A DNA stretch of 64,000 bases from an uncultured Holdemanella sp. (GCF_934772795.1 NZ_CAKVMR010000002.1:1-64000); one strand, 5' to 3'; shown: positions 53,252 through 62,753, counted from the first letter of the stretch. Notes: generated from the letters alone by a model not told the origin. A program made the numbers and translations.

Positions 53252-54332
53252 TTGAAATCTCCTGAATTGCACGTATCACACAATCAATATCTTCTATTGT
53301 ATTTTGAAACGATACAGATAAACGCACAATTCCCTGTTCTTCTGTTTTTAAATGTTTATGCATTAATGGAGCACAATGCGCTCCACAACGCGTCACAATA
53401 CCATACTTATAATTCAACAAATCACTCACATAAGCACTATCTTTACCTGGAATATTGATTGCCACAATAGGTGTAGAATTTTCTAAAGATGAATAAAACT
53501 CTACATACCCCGTTAAACCTTCATATAATTTTTGGAGTAAAAAGTATTCCTTTTCCATAATCTCTACTTGATTTTCTGAAACATACTTTACCCCTGCATT
53601 TAAAGCCGCAATTCCTACAAGATTCTGTGTTCCCGCCTCTAAATGTTCTGGATACGCCTTTGGCATTTGTGGATTAAAAGAATCTATGCCCGTTCCACCA
53701 GAAATCAATGGTTTTACTTCAATGCCTTTTACACAAAATCCACCAATACCACCAATGCCTAATAAACCTTTATGGCCACTAAAACATAAAACATCTATAT
53801 TTTCCATAGATACTGGAATATGCCCTGCACTTTGAGCCGCATCCACCATAAATAGAATGCCACATTCTTTACAATACTTTCCAATTAAATCCACATCAAA
53901 GATTTCACCTGTTACATTCGAACTGTGTGTCATAACAACCATTCGAGTATTCTTTTGAATATGGTTTTTAATATCCTCTAAATAAGGTGAACAAATCGTT
54001 AAAGATATAACGCCTTTTTCTTCTAGTTCATATAAAGGACGAAGCACACTATTGTGCTCCGCATACGTAGTGATCACATGATCATTTTCTTGTAAGATTC
54101 CTTTAATACAAGTATTTAAACTCTCTGTATTTCCACCATTTAAAATGACACGATGAAAATCAGACAATCCAAAAAACTGTGCAATATTTCTTCTCGCCTC
54201 AAAAATCAAACGAGAAGAATCCATATTCGAACTGCGATTCGCATTGCCTGCCACCTCTAATGCATCCATAACCGCTTGTTTGACTACATCTAATTTTGGA
54301 AAACTTGTCGCAGCCTGATCAAGATAAACCAT
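53241..54332 (-). CDS. Cysteine desulfurase-like PLP enzyme (selenium/sulphur donor)
   Basis: A 363-residue class V aminotransferase-fold enzyme. The PLP lysine is in CFSGHKGLLGIGGIG, the cofactor aspartate in MVDAAQSAGH, and the cysteine in VTRCGAHCAPLMHKH on the active loop. In this operon it probably supplies selenium or sulphur from (seleno)cysteine to SelD or to the molybdenum cofactor. The ATG at 54332 was chosen because TTGGAGG lies just upstream inside the end of yqeB; it overlaps both neighbours. Confidence 0.9.
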   Translation of the reverse strand: MVYLDQAATSFPKLDVVKQAVMDALEVAGNANRSSNMDSSRLIFEARRNIAQFFGLSDFHRVILNGGNTESLNTCIKGILQENDHVITTYAEHNSVLRPLYELEEKGVISLTICSPYLEDIKNHIQKNTRMVVMTHSSNVTGEIFDVDLIGKYCKECGILFMVDAAQSAGHIPVSMENIDVLCFSGHKGLLGIGGIGGFCVKGIEVKPLISGGTGIDSFNPQMPKAYPEHLEAGTQNLVGIAALNAGVKYVSENQVEIMEKEYFLLQKLYEGLTGYVEFYSSLENSTPIVAINIPGKDSAYVSDLLNYKYGIVTRCGAHCAPLMHKHLKTEEQGIVRLSVSFQNTIEDIDCVIRAIQEISNDY

Positions 54333-55110
54333 GCAGTATCGCCTCCAAAACACCTCCGGCAATGCAACGTGCCTTGTCAGAAATCGTAAAACAATTCTGA
54401 TATTCATCCTCTCTTGGATCGATGTCAGCCATTTTAAATCCAGATGTTACATTGTACCCATCCTGAATCAACCCTCTAAGTAAGCCTGACATACTCGCAT
54501 ACACTGGTGTCTTATCGATATACGCAATAATTTCTCCCATTTCCACTATATCCGTAATCTTTTTAACATTGTGACAAACACCTGCACAAGGAGAATGAAT
54601 CACTCTTTCTTTAGAATATCCCTTAATATTTCCAGGAACACCCGTATTTGGCAAGGCACAACCCTCATAAATCAGTCTTCCTAGATTATGCCCACGCATA
54701 GTTTCTATAACCACATGCACATCTTTTCCTGCACAAAAACCAGGACCTAAACCAATTGTGATAGGTGCCATATCCATTGTCGTACCCAAATTTTTCTTGG
54801 CAAGAATCGCATCCACCAAGGCAATATGTTCTATTTTAGAAATCATTTCCCCATTTGGATCTACCATCATTGCGACTTGATTTTTAGCCATCACCGCTTT
54901 AGCTTCTTCTATCGTTGAAACTAAAACACACGTCATATCCTCAACCGTAAATTTTCCTTCATACACAGCCTGACAAAAGGCAACATTTCTTCGTATTGCG
55001 CTTGGCTTTTCAACTTCTAGCACCAATACTTGAAATCCACTTTTTACAAGTTTATATATTGTCCCTGTCGCTATGTCTCCTCCACCACGCACAATAACAC
55101 ATTTATTCAT
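54319..55110 (-). CDS. yqeB: Selenium-dependent molybdenum hydroxylase maturation protein YqeB
   Basis: A 263-residue protein of the YqeB (EF2563-like) family, found with selD and yqeC in genomes with selenium-dependent molybdenum hydroxylases. Family blocks are VRGGGDIATGTIYKL (nucleotide-binding type loop), LGPGFCAGKDVHVVIET, GHNLGRLIYEG, NTGVPGNIKGYS and VLEAILH. Role: insertion or activation of the labile selenium cofactor; the reaction is not known. It overlaps the desulfurase gene and follows yedF by 5 bases. Confidence 0.9.
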   Translation of the reverse strand: MNKCVIVRGGGDIATGTIYKLVKSGFQVLVLEVEKPSAIRRNVAFCQAVYEGKFTVEDMTCVLVSTIEEAKAVMAKNQVAMMVDPNGEMISKIEHIALVDAILAKKNLGTTMDMAPITIGLGPGFCAGKDVHVVIETMRGHNLGRLIYEGCALPNTGVPGNIKGYSKERVIHSPCAGVCHNVKKITDIVEMGEIIAYIDKTPVYASMSGLLRGLIQDGYNVTSGFKMADIDPREDEYQNCFTISDKARCIAGGVLEAILHGLS

Positions 55111-55115
55111 AAGCT

Positions 55116-55709
55116 TTATGGCTTGATAATTTTATCAGCCTTCTCCATTCTCTCTACAATATCATACATATTTGTGACTGAACCCACCTGAAGTTCTTCT
55201 TTTAAATGGAAGAAATCCAAACAAGTTCCACAACTAACAATTTCAACTCCATTATCTGCTAAATATTTCAAATCTTCTAGAGTTTCATTCTTTGTCGTTG
55301 TGATTTTTACACCCTCATTATAGAAAATCATTTCATCTGGCAAAACATCTTGTTTTGTCAAAGAGAAAATAAATGATTTCATTAAAATCGCACCTAAATC
55401 CGGATCTGAACCCATCACATTACTTGCGCACACAACAACCATTTTAGGCTTAGCCAAGCTGCAGTCCGCATATGTGTATTCCACTTCAAAATCTGCTTCT
55501 TCATCACCCTTTGAAATTTCAACAATATAATCCTTACCCTCTTTTTTAGAATTTACCATATAATTTTTTACTTTCGCAAACTTCGTTAAGTTTTCAACCG
55601 CAATTTCATTATCCACAATTGTGGATACTACATTTTCCTCTTTTAAAGCTTCCTTTGTCTTTACGACTGGAAGTGGACACTCCAATCCTCTACAATCTAA
55701 AGTTTTCAT
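55116..55709 (-). CDS. yedF: Sulphurtransferase-like selenium metabolism protein YedF
   Basis: A 197-residue two-domain protein: an N-terminal TusA-like domain (DCRGLECPLPVVKTKEAL, with the CPxP cysteine) and a C-terminal DsrE-like domain (IFYNEGVKIT, IVSCGTCLDFF, with a cysteine pair). Both are persulphide-carrier types, so it may carry sulphur or selenium as a relay to SelD. It starts 4 bases into the selD stop (ATGA-type overlap). Confidence 0.88.
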   Translation of the reverse strand: MKTLDCRGLECPLPVVKTKEALKEENVVSTIVDNEIAVENLTKFAKVKNYMVNSKKEGKDYIVEISKGDEEADFEVEYTYADCSLAKPKMVVVCASNVMGSDPDLGAILMKSFIFSLTKQDVLPDEMIFYNEGVKITTTKNETLEDLKYLADNGVEIVSCGTCLDFFHLKEELQVGSVTNMYDIVERMEKADKIIKP

Positions 55710-56734
55710 ATCTTCCTACCTCTTACATATACATTATATTCATTTTTCTCAATGACTTCACCCACAACATACAATTCAAGATTATTTTCCTTAAAATCCT
55801 TCTGTATATCTGCTAAATCATCCTTAGACACACTTGCCAATAAGCCACCACTCGTTTGTGGGTCAAACAAGATTTCTTCTGTAAAGAAATCACAATCGAA
55901 ACGAATCTTACCCTCTACACTATTGCGATTGGTCTGGGCAGCACCACTTAAATAAAACTCTTCTACATACTTTCTACAGTCATCAAAATATGGAATCGAA
56001 TCCTTGTAAATTATGGCACTATTTGTCTCATCTAACATCTCATTTAAGTGAACCAACAAGCCAAAACCCGTTACATCCGTTAGAGCATGCACATCATATT
56101 TTTTTAAAATATCACATGCATATTTATTTAATGTCGTCATACTTTTAAAGACTTTTTCCTGCATTTCTTTAGAACAATCATCCATACGTAGCGCATTCAA
56201 AGTCAAACCAACACCTAAAGGCTTCGTCAAAATCAAGACATCCCCACATTGCGTACCATTATTTTTCTTTACATCTTTTGGATCTACTAAACCCGTCACA
56301 CTCAAACCATATTTAATGGAATCATCACGAATGGAATGCCCTCCAGCTAGTGCACACTCAGCTTCAACCAGCTTAGAATTTCCTCCTTCAATGATCTTAC
56401 CCAAAATATTCAAATCCTCATTATCTGGAAAACACACAATATTTAAAGCCGTTTTAGGCGTACCATTCATCGCATAAATATCACTGAGTGCATTTGTTGC
56501 CGCAATCTGACCATACAAATATGGATCTTCTACCATGGGTGGAAAGAAATCCAAAGTAGATACAAAGGCATGATTTTCATCAATTTGATAGACAGCTGCA
56601 TCATCTCTTGAATCAAATCCAACTAAGACATTTTCATCTTTAAATGAATCAATTTTTTCTAAAATATGACTCAATTTTTTTGCGCCTAATTTAGCACTAC
56701 ATCCACCACTCTTACAATATATTTTTTCGTTCAT
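55706..56734 (-). CDS. selD: Selenide, water dikinase (selenophosphate synthase)
   Basis: Makes selenophosphate from ATP and selenide. The 342-residue protein has the active-site cysteine and lysine in KSGGCSAKLG (Cys12, Lys15), a plain cysteine rather than selenocysteine. Conserved PurM-fold motifs follow: GFDSRDDAAVYQ, TLDFFPPMVEDPY, ALAGGHSIRD, LTDVTGFGLLVHL and FDPQTSGGLL. No selA, selB or selenocysteine tRNA is in view, so this is an orphan SelD candidate serving a molybdenum hydroxylase cofactor. The ATG at 56734 overlaps the upstream stop by one base (TGATG). Confidence 0.95.
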   Translation of the reverse strand: MNEKIYCKSGGCSAKLGAKKLSHILEKIDSFKDENVLVGFDSRDDAAVYQIDENHAFVSTLDFFPPMVEDPYLYGQIAATNALSDIYAMNGTPKTALNIVCFPDNEDLNILGKIIEGGNSKLVEAECALAGGHSIRDDSIKYGLSVTGLVDPKDVKKNNGTQCGDVLILTKPLGVGLTLNALRMDDCSKEMQEKVFKSMTTLNKYACDILKKYDVHALTDVTGFGLLVHLNEMLDETNSAIIYKDSIPYFDDCRKYVEEFYLSGAAQTNRNSVEGKIRFDCDFFTEEILFDPQTSGGLLASVSKDDLADIQKDFKENNLELYVVGEVIEKNEYNVYVRGRKI

Positions 56735-56955
56735 CAAAAATTCACCCTTACTATATCCTCATACAAAATGTCTTGTTCTTTTAAAAATGCTTTCCACTTT
56801 TCCTCATCTAAATCTTTCGACATAAAACACATGCCACAGCCTGCCTTAACACAACTTGGAACAGGTATCATACGCCCATTTTTTGTCTTAGACTCCAAAT
56901 CTAGAACATCTTGAATACTTTTAAAAGTAATAATCAATACTTCCTCTTTACTCAT
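56734..56955 (-). CDS. DUF3343 small protein
   Basis: A 73-residue protein with a cysteine set VPSCVKAGCGMCF around residues 33-47. DUF3343 proteins are encoded near selenium metabolism genes (yedF, selD) and may bind or pass (seleno)sulphur; the function is unproven. The start overlaps the regulator's stop and its stop overlaps the selD start, so the three are tightly coupled. Confidence 0.8.
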   Translation of the reverse strand: MSKEEVLIITFKSIQDVLDLESKTKNGRMIPVPSCVKAGCGMCFMSKDLDEEKWKAFLKEQDILYEDIVRVNF

Positions 56956-57280
56956 TTTCAAATACTTCCTTAAATACTTGTTTTGAATACGTTTCTATTT
57001 TTTCTTGAAACAATTTATATTTACGAACCAATTCTTTTCCCTCTAAAGTTAATTGAGAGCCTCCACCAAAACTTCCACCACTTGTCGTATGAACAAGTTC
57101 ATAACCTAAATCTTCTTGCGCTCTTTTTATGATTTTCCAAGCCTTTGAATTTGACATTCCCATTTCTTTATAGGCCTTTGATAAGGAACCATACTTATCG
57201 CATAATTCCAACAGTTCTACAACGCCCTTGCCAAAATCCGGTTCATTATTACCTATTTGAATCTTTAGTTTATATCTCAT
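56948..57280 (-). CDS. ModE-like winged-helix molybdate regulator, DNA-binding domain only
   Basis: A 110-residue protein matching the ModE N-terminal domain: ELLELCDKYGSLSKAYKEMGMSNSKAWKIIKR is the LysR-like helix-turn-helix, and the later TTSGGSFGGGSQLTLEG is the ModE wing with glycine-rich loop. The two MOP (molybdate-binding) domains of full ModE are absent, so a molybdate signal would need another partner. It overlaps the MoeA-like gene stop (ATGA). The palindrome at 62732 upstream of moaA resembles a ModE site. Confidence 0.88.
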   Translation of the reverse strand: MRYKLKIQIGNNEPDFGKGVVELLELCDKYGSLSKAYKEMGMSNSKAWKIIKRAQEDLGYELVHTTSGGSFGGGSQLTLEGKELVRKYKLFQEKIETYSKQVFKEVFENE

Positions 57281-58290
57281 TTTCCAAATCCACAATTTGG
57301 ATATGTGCACACCTTACATCCTAAGCACAATCCACCTTCACCTAAATCACATAGCTCTTCATATGTCACTACATCTTTGGCAAGTAAACGAGGAAGCACT
57401 AAATCAAATACCGTTCTTTTGGCATACATCACACAGCCTGGAAGACCCACAATTGGAACTTCTCCTTTATAGGAAAGTAAAAACATAGCACCAGGAAGAA
57501 CCGGAGAACCATAACTAATAATATTGACACCTGTATTCTTGATTGCTAGTGGTGTTTTATCATCTGGATCCACACTCATTCCACCTGTACAAAGTACAAT
57601 GTCTACCCCTTGTTTTAAAGCTTCATTGATTTTTTCTGTCACCATTTTATCGTCATCATCACAAATCGCATGATACACCATTTCACAGCCAAACTCAGCC
57701 AATTTAGTTTGAATAACTGGTGTAAATGTATCTTGAATTCTTCCTTTATACACTTCACTTCCTGTTGTGATCACAGCTGCTTTCTTTAATACAAACGGCT
57801 TGATTTCAAGAATACTAGATGTGATGAGTGATCTAGCTTTATCCATCTTTTCCTTTTCAATCACCAAAGGAATAATACGCATACCCGCAAGTTTATCCCC
57901 CGGATTTACTACTGTATTTGAGTGTCTTGTCGCGATCATCATCTGTCCAAATGAATTTACTGTAAACAAAGCCTTACGATCTACTTTAAACAAACCATGA
58001 ATCTCGCTTTTTAGTTCAATTTTTCCTTCCTTGATCTCACCATACGACATATAATCATTTTTACACATATCTAGTAAAACCATGGCTGCATCATTTTCAT
58101 GCATCATACTCTCGTCGTTTTCCCAAACGTATAAATGTTCTTTCCCCACTGATAATAATAAAGGAATATCTTCTTCTGTCACGATATGACCCTTACGAAA
58201 AAGGGCATCTTTTGTGACACCCTTAATGATCTGTGTTATATCATGACAAAGTACATGCCCTACGGCATCCTCAGTCTTGATTAATTTCAT
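57277..58290 (-). CDS. MoeA-like molybdopterin-binding protein with C-terminal cysteine cluster
   Basis: A 337-residue protein. The central domain (about 165-310) is the MoaB/MoeA-type molybdopterin-binding fold (AAVITTGSEVYKGRIQDTF, VLCTGGMSVDPDD, LPGAMFLLSY, VGLPGCVMYAKRT). The first ~150 residues (VGHVLCHDITQ, RKGHIVTEEDIP) resemble MoeA domains but are short. It ends with an extra cysteine-rich tail (CLGCKVCTYPNCGFGK), possibly a metal or iron-sulphur site. It probably inserts molybdenum or transfers the cofactor. Confidence 0.85.
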   Translation of the reverse strand: MKLIKTEDAVGHVLCHDITQIIKGVTKDALFRKGHIVTEEDIPLLLSVGKEHLYVWENDESMMHENDAAMVLLDMCKNDYMSYGEIKEGKIELKSEIHGLFKVDRKALFTVNSFGQMMIATRHSNTVVNPGDKLAGMRIIPLVIEKEKMDKARSLITSSILEIKPFVLKKAAVITTGSEVYKGRIQDTFTPVIQTKLAEFGCEMVYHAICDDDDKMVTEKINEALKQGVDIVLCTGGMSVDPDDKTPLAIKNTGVNIISYGSPVLPGAMFLLSYKGEVPIVGLPGCVMYAKRTVFDLVLPRLLAKDVVTYEELCDLGEGGLCLGCKVCTYPNCGFGK

Positions 58291-58291
58291 C

Positions 58292-59068
58292 TTACTCTCC
58301 TTTTTTAAATCCGTATTTCTTGAATACTTTTAAAGCTTTATCGCTCTTTAAAAATTGAATCAATGAATCCGCTTCCTCTTTATGCTTTGTGCTCGATACA
58401 CGACCCACTGGATAGAGTACTGGTGTAGCTAATAATGAATTATCGCACTCTGCCACTACTTCTACTTTATCACTACTTGCAGCATCTGTCGCATAAACCA
58501 AACCAATTTCTGCATTTTGTGTTTCAACCTGAGACAATACTTCCGTTACATTTCCAGCTAAACTCAAACGATCTTGGATAGAATCCCATACACCTAAATT
58601 TGTCAAAGCTTCCTTTGCGTAGCTTCCCGCTGGAACTACTTCTGGATCTCCAATCGCAATGATTGAAGCATCACTAATATTGTCAAAACCAGTGACTGAT
58701 GTATTACTGTCTTTTCCTTTGATCAACACCAATTTATTCTCTAATACATTTGAAATCGAATCCGCATCCACTAAATCTTCATCTTTTAATACATTCATCT
58801 GTGTTGTAGCTGCACTAAAAAAGACATCCGCATCTAAGCCTTTTTCAATTTGAAGCTGTAATTTTCCACTACTATCATAGACACCTTCAATCGTTACATT
58901 TGGATATTTTTTTTCAAACATTGGAATCAATTCTTCTTCAAATGCATTTTCCAAACTGGCAGCTGCCGCAATTGTAAGTTTTACTTGTTCTTTTGGTTCA
59001 TTTGAACTACAACCAAATAAACTTGTGGCCATCACTCCAGCCAATAAAATACTTAAACCTTTTTTCAT
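58292..59068 (-). CDS. modA: Molybdate ABC transporter substrate-binding lipoprotein
   Basis: Extracellular molybdate receptor, 258 residues. A lipoprotein signal (LSILLAGVMATSLFGC) places the lipidated cysteine at residue 20. The mature domain has LTIAAAASLENAFEEEL, SSGKLQLQIEKGLDADVFFSA, VLVTG-type hinge segments and the anion-contact residues typical of ModA. The gene overlaps modC by 4 bases and precedes the MoeA-like gene by 1 base. Confidence 0.93.
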   Translation of the reverse strand: MKKGLSILLAGVMATSLFGCSSNEPKEQVKLTIAAAASLENAFEEELIPMFEKKYPNVTIEGVYDSSGKLQLQIEKGLDADVFFSAATTQMNVLKDEDLVDADSISNVLENKLVLIKGKDSNTSVTGFDNISDASIIAIGDPEVVPAGSYAKEALTNLGVWDSIQDRLSLAGNVTEVLSQVETQNAEIGLVYATDAASSDKVEVVAECDNSLLATPVLYPVGRVSSTKHKEEADSLIQFLKSDKALKVFKKYGFKKGE

Positions 59069-59697
59069 CTGATCTCTCCTTGTTTAATTTTATATTTTAG
59101 ATCACATAAATAATTTACTTCTTCCTTATTGTGCGATACAAAAATAACTGGTTTTGAAATTTGAAGTTCACTTTTAAGCTCCTGTAATAAATCTTCCTTC
59201 AAATCTTCATCTAAAGCACTAAATGGTTCATCCAATAAAAGAACATCTGGTTCATACGCCATCAAACGAGCCAATGCCACTCTTTGTCTTTGTCCACCCG
59301 ATAATTGTTTGGGATATCTTGAAGCAAGTTCACTAATTTGAAATTGTTGCATCACTTTCTTAACTACGATATCCACATCTTTTACTTTTCTAGCCCTTAG
59401 TCCCACACTTATATTTTCATATACATTCATATTAGGAAATAGAGCATAACTTTGAAACATATAGCCCACATTTCGCTTTTGAATGGGCACATTAATTTTC
59501 TTTTCTGAATCAAATAAAACACGATCATTCAAAACAATTCTTCCTTTATCCGGCGTTTCAATTCCAGCAATACATTTTAATGTCATACTTTTGCCAGAGC
59601 CTGAAGCTCCCATAAGTCCTAGAATATTGTCATTCACTTGAAAAGAAACATCTAAATCAAATTCTGCAAGCTTCTTATATATTTGTACTTCCAACAT
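59065..59697 (-). CDS. modC: Molybdate ABC transporter ATP-binding protein, short form
   Basis: A 210-residue ATPase with Walker A MGASGSGKSMTL, signature LSGGQRQRVALARL, Walker B VLLLDEPFSALD and switch histidine VSHNKEEV. It lacks the C-terminal MOP domain (~120 residues) with which typical ModC senses molybdate, so transport may not be inhibited in that way. It is joined directly to modB (no gap). Confidence 0.93.
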   Translation of the reverse strand: MLEVQIYKKLAEFDLDVSFQVNDNILGLMGASGSGKSMTLKCIAGIETPDKGRIVLNDRVLFDSEKKINVPIQKRNVGYMFQSYALFPNMNVYENISVGLRARKVKDVDIVVKKVMQQFQISELASRYPKQLSGGQRQRVALARLMAYEPDVLLLDEPFSALDEDLKEDLLQELKSELQISKPVIFVSHNKEEVNYLCDLKYKIKQGEIR

Positions 59698-60402
59698 TTA
59701 GAAACTCCTTTTCTTTCGCACATATAGTTGATATAGATTCAACAAAAGCACGGCTGTAAAACAAATACCAATGATAACCCACACATAAAAGGCGGCTGAT
59801 TCCATATTCCCACTCATCACTTCACTATAAACTGCAACTGGAAGTGTTCGAGTTTTACCAATAATATTTCCTGCAAGCATTGCCGTTGCGCCAAACTCAC
59901 CTAGGCCACGCGCAAAAGCTAGTACACCCCCACTGATAATTCCAGGTAAAGCATTTGGGATCAATACTTTCAAGAAAATATTCCATTCATTCATACCCAA
60001 AGTTCTTGCGACATACACTAAATCCGTATCCACTTGATCAAAAGCACCCCTGGCATTTCGATACATGAGTGGAAATGAAATCACTACGGCTGCAATTACA
60101 GTAGCACTAAAGCTAAAAGCGATGCGAATGCCAAATACATTCATAAAGAATTTTCCTATGGGTTGATTCACACCAAAGATCATCAACAAGAAAAAGCCAG
60201 CTACTGTAGGTGGTAAAACCATAGGTAACGTAAAGATTCCATCAAAGATTATTTTTAATGCCTCACTCTTTCTTGAATAGATCCACCATGCGGCCAGTAA
60301 TCCTAAAATAAACGTAATTACAATTGTGATACTTGCCGTTTTTAAAGATATCCAGATTGGAGTTAAATCTAAATTACTTCCTTGCGCACTCACTCGCTTC
60401 AC
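59698..60402 (-). CDS. modB: Molybdate ABC transporter permease
   Basis: A 234-residue membrane protein with five to six helices and the EAA loop ARTLGMNEWNIFLKVLIPNALPGIISGGVLAFARGLGEFGATAML, typical for ModB coupling to ModC. It overlaps the MOSC-MoaB gene by 29 bases. Confidence 0.94.
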   Translation of the reverse strand: MKRVSAQGSNLDLTPIWISLKTASITIVITFILGLLAAWWIYSRKSEALKIIFDGIFTLPMVLPPTVAGFFLLMIFGVNQPIGKFFMNVFGIRIAFSFSATVIAAVVISFPLMYRNARGAFDQVDTDLVYVARTLGMNEWNIFLKVLIPNALPGIISGGVLAFARGLGEFGATAMLAGNIIGKTRTLPVAVYSEVMSGNMESAAFYVWVIIGICFTAVLLLNLYQLYVRKKRSF

Positions 60403-61309
60403 CCTTCATAATTTCTAAGCCATGTTTTAACGGGCCTAAAATAATATCTAGACTTTCCTTAACTGCCTTAGGACTTCCTGGCAAGTTAATAATCAAAGTC
60501 TGATTTCTTAATACACTTGCGCCACGAGACAACATGGCCTTATTTGTATATTTCATCGATTCATAGCGCAATGCTTCACTAATACCTGGAACATTTCTTG
60601 TCATGACTTTCATTGTGGCTTCTGGCGTCACATCACGAACACTAAGTCCAGTACCTCCGGTTGTAAGAATCAAATCATTTTGGCAACGATCACTTAAATT
60701 GATCAATTGCGAAACAATTTCATTCTCATCATCCGCAATCACTGTCACACTTGTCACATTGTATCCTTGTTCCGTCATGATTTTTTCAATCAGCGGACCA
60801 CTCTTGTCCACTCTTTGCCCAACACTTGCCTTATCACTTAATGTCAATACGGCTACACGCATTCGAGTATCTTTATTTTCAATAACTTCCACTTTATCTC
60901 CTACACAAATATGTCCACCATGTAAAACACGCGTAAATACACCAAGATGCGGCATAATACATTGACCGACTTGATGATAAATTGCACAATGAGAATGACA
61001 GCTTTTACCTATTTGCGTCAGTTCTAGTAATACATCCCCAATCTTAAACTGTGTTCCTACTGGATAATTTGTGAATTCAATACCTGATACAAGTAAGTTT
61101 TCTCCGAAAGCACCATCTTCTACATCAGCTCCTTTAGCCTTAAATTCTTCACGCTTTTCATACGATAATAAAGAAACTTGGCGATGCCACTTACCTGCAT
61201 GCGCATCATTTTCTAGTCCATGATTTTCAATAATTTCAATATCTTGAACCGGATGTTTTTCCGTTCCCTTTTGTTCGCTGATACAAATTGCCTTAATTAT
61301 TCCTTCCAT
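60374..61309 (-). CDS. MOSC-MoaB/Mog fusion protein
   Basis: A 311-residue two-domain protein. The N-terminal part (1-145) is a MOSC domain ([40 protein letters not shown] with the conserved cysteine), which binds or sulphurates molybdenum cofactor; the C-terminal part (148-305) is MoaB/MogA ([45 protein letters not shown]), which adenylates molybdopterin. The fusion couples adenylation with cofactor handling. It overlaps moaC and modB. Confidence 0.9.
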   Translation of the reverse strand: MEGIIKAICISEQKGTEKHPVQDIEIIENHGLENDAHAGKWHRQVSLLSYEKREEFKAKGADVEDGAFGENLLVSGIEFTNYPVGTQFKIGDVLLELTQIGKSCHSHCAIYHQVGQCIMPHLGVFTRVLHGGHICVGDKVEVIENKDTRMRVAVLTLSDKASVGQRVDKSGPLIEKIMTEQGYNVTSVTVIADDENEIVSQLINLSDRCQNDLILTTGGTGLSVRDVTPEATMKVMTRNVPGISEALRYESMKYTNKAMLSRGASVLRNQTLIINLPGSPKAVKESLDIILGPLKHGLEIMKGEASECARK

Positions 61310-61773
61310 ACAAAATCTCCACTCTTTCCACCTGATTTAGAAACCAAATGTACATTCTTAATTTCCATATCTTTACTTACAGCTTTACACATGTCATAAA
61401 TTGTCAGAAGGCAAATATTTACACCTGTCAAAGCTTCCATTTCTACACCCGTTTTTCCATTACACTTCACTGTGCAATAGGCATAGATCAAACAATTCGC
61501 TTTATCCATTTCAAAATCAATATTGACCTTATTGATCATTAAAGGATGACATAAAGGAATCAATTCACTCGTCTTTTTTACGCCCATGATTCCGGCGATA
61601 CGAGCTACACCTAATACATCTCCTTTTTTCATGTCACTCTGCTCAATTTTATGTAGAATTTCTTCATTTACCAATATACTTCCAACAGCGCAAGCACTTC
61701 TTGAAGTAATATCCTTTTCGCTTACATCGACCATACGTGCATTTCCATGTTCATCAAAATGTGTTAATTCCAT
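61297..61773 (-). CDS. moaC: Cyclic pyranopterin monophosphate synthase accessory protein
   Basis: Second step of molybdopterin synthesis, 158 residues. Family motifs [43 protein letters not shown] and [11 protein letters not shown] (with the active-site lysines) are all present. The ATG at 61773 has GGAGG four bases upstream and lies 1 base before the moaA stop. Confidence 0.95.
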   Translation of the reverse strand: MELTHFDEHGNARMVDVSEKDITSRSACAVGSILVNEEILHKIEQSDMKKGDVLGVARIAGIMGVKKTSELIPLCHPLMINKVNIDFEMDKANCLIYAYCTVKCNGKTGVEMEALTGVNICLLTIYDMCKAVSKDMEIKNVHLVSKSGGKSGDFVWKE

Positions 61774-61774
61774 T

Positions 61775-62719
61775 TTATCCTCCAATTTCATTCATCACCG
61801 TCGATGAATGTTCTTCTTCAAAATGATGTTCCTTAGGCTTTTTGAAGATCCAAAAAGCCATCGTTTTCTCAAGCTCTTCCAAATTATTTAGATAAGGTTT
61901 TAAATCCACTCCATCACTATGGAATAAACATAATTTCAATCGTCCTACACTACTTAAGCGTATGCGATTGCAGTCTTGACAAAACTTATTATGTAACGCT
62001 TCAATAAAGCCAATGTAACCTTCATAATCACCAATCGTATAATAATGAGCTGGTCCATTCCCTAACTTTTCATCACACACATTTAATGTGTAATTCTTTT
62101 GTACATATTCAATCAGTTCATTCATTTTTGTGTTTCGATCACTATATTTTAGTGGCATCAATTCAATGAATCGTAGCGCAATCTTTTTATCTTTGATGAG
62201 TTGTAACATTGATTCAAATCGAGAAAATGAAAATAGATTGTCCACAACACAATTCACTTTAACCGGAACACCAATTTTATAGGCATATTCTAAATTCAAC
62301 AAAACCTTCTTCAAATCATTCTTCTTACAAATCTTTAAATATTCAGATTCATCCAGTGTATCAATTGAAAAATTAATACAGTCAAGTCCAATCTTTTTGA
62401 GTTCATCTAAATCTGTAAAAGAAAATAAACTTCCATTCGTTGTTAGTGTTACTTGTTCAACACCAATTAAATCTTTCAAACTACGAATAAATTCAATATA
62501 GCCTTTACGAAGTGCGGGCTCTCCACCCGTAATTTTAAATCGAGTAATTCCCAAAGATACAGCACATCTACAAATATCTAAGAGTTGTTCATATGTTAAT
62601 ATATCCGAATGACAAAGGTGTTTGGAGATATCTGGCTTGCAGTAGTAACAAGCATAATTACACCTGTCTGTTAATGAAATTCGCATATAATTTATATTTC
62701 GACCAAATGAATCTTGCAT
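61775..62719 (-). CDS. moaA: GTP 3',8-cyclase, radical SAM
   Basis: First enzyme of molybdopterin synthesis: converts GTP to 3',8-cyclo-7,8-dihydro-GTP. The radical SAM cluster is CNYACYYC (motif CxxxCxxC, about residues 20-27), [11 protein letters not shown] binds SAM, and the C-terminal cluster is [20 protein letters not shown]. The protein ends with an acidic histidine-rich tail rather than the usual GG pair. It is the first gene of the operon and has two palindromes upstream. Confidence 0.94.
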   Translation of the reverse strand: MQDSFGRNINYMRISLTDRCNYACYYCKPDISKHLCHSDILTYEQLLDICRCAVSLGITRFKITGGEPALRKGYIEFIRSLKDLIGVEQVTLTTNGSLFSFTDLDELKKIGLDCINFSIDTLDESEYLKICKKNDLKKVLLNLEYAYKIGVPVKVNCVVDNLFSFSRFESMLQLIKDKKIALRFIELMPLKYSDRNTKMNELIEYVQKNYTLNVCDEKLGNGPAHYYTIGDYEGYIGFIEALHNKFCQDCNRIRLSSVGRLKLCLFHSDGVDLKPYLNNLEELEKTMAFWIFKKPKEHHFEEEHSSTVMNEIGG

Positions 62720-62731
62720 AAAATCCTTTCC

Positions 62732-62753
62732 GTTATTCTCAAACGAGAATAAC
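62732..62753. promoter_or_regulatory. ModE-like operator upstream of moaA
   Basis: A perfect 9-bp inverted repeat GTTATTCTC/GAGAATAAC with a 4-base centre starts 13 bases upstream of the moaA ATG, at about +5 to +26 of the predicted transcript. The outer CGTTAT/ATAAC resembles the E. coli ModE site (CGTTAT-N-ATAACG). The ModE-like protein in this operon could repress here; that link is inference. Confidence 0.65.

Noticed and set aside
55706..56734. SelD as a selenoprotein
   Set aside because: The active-site residue is encoded as an ordinary cysteine codon and no in-frame UGA is present.
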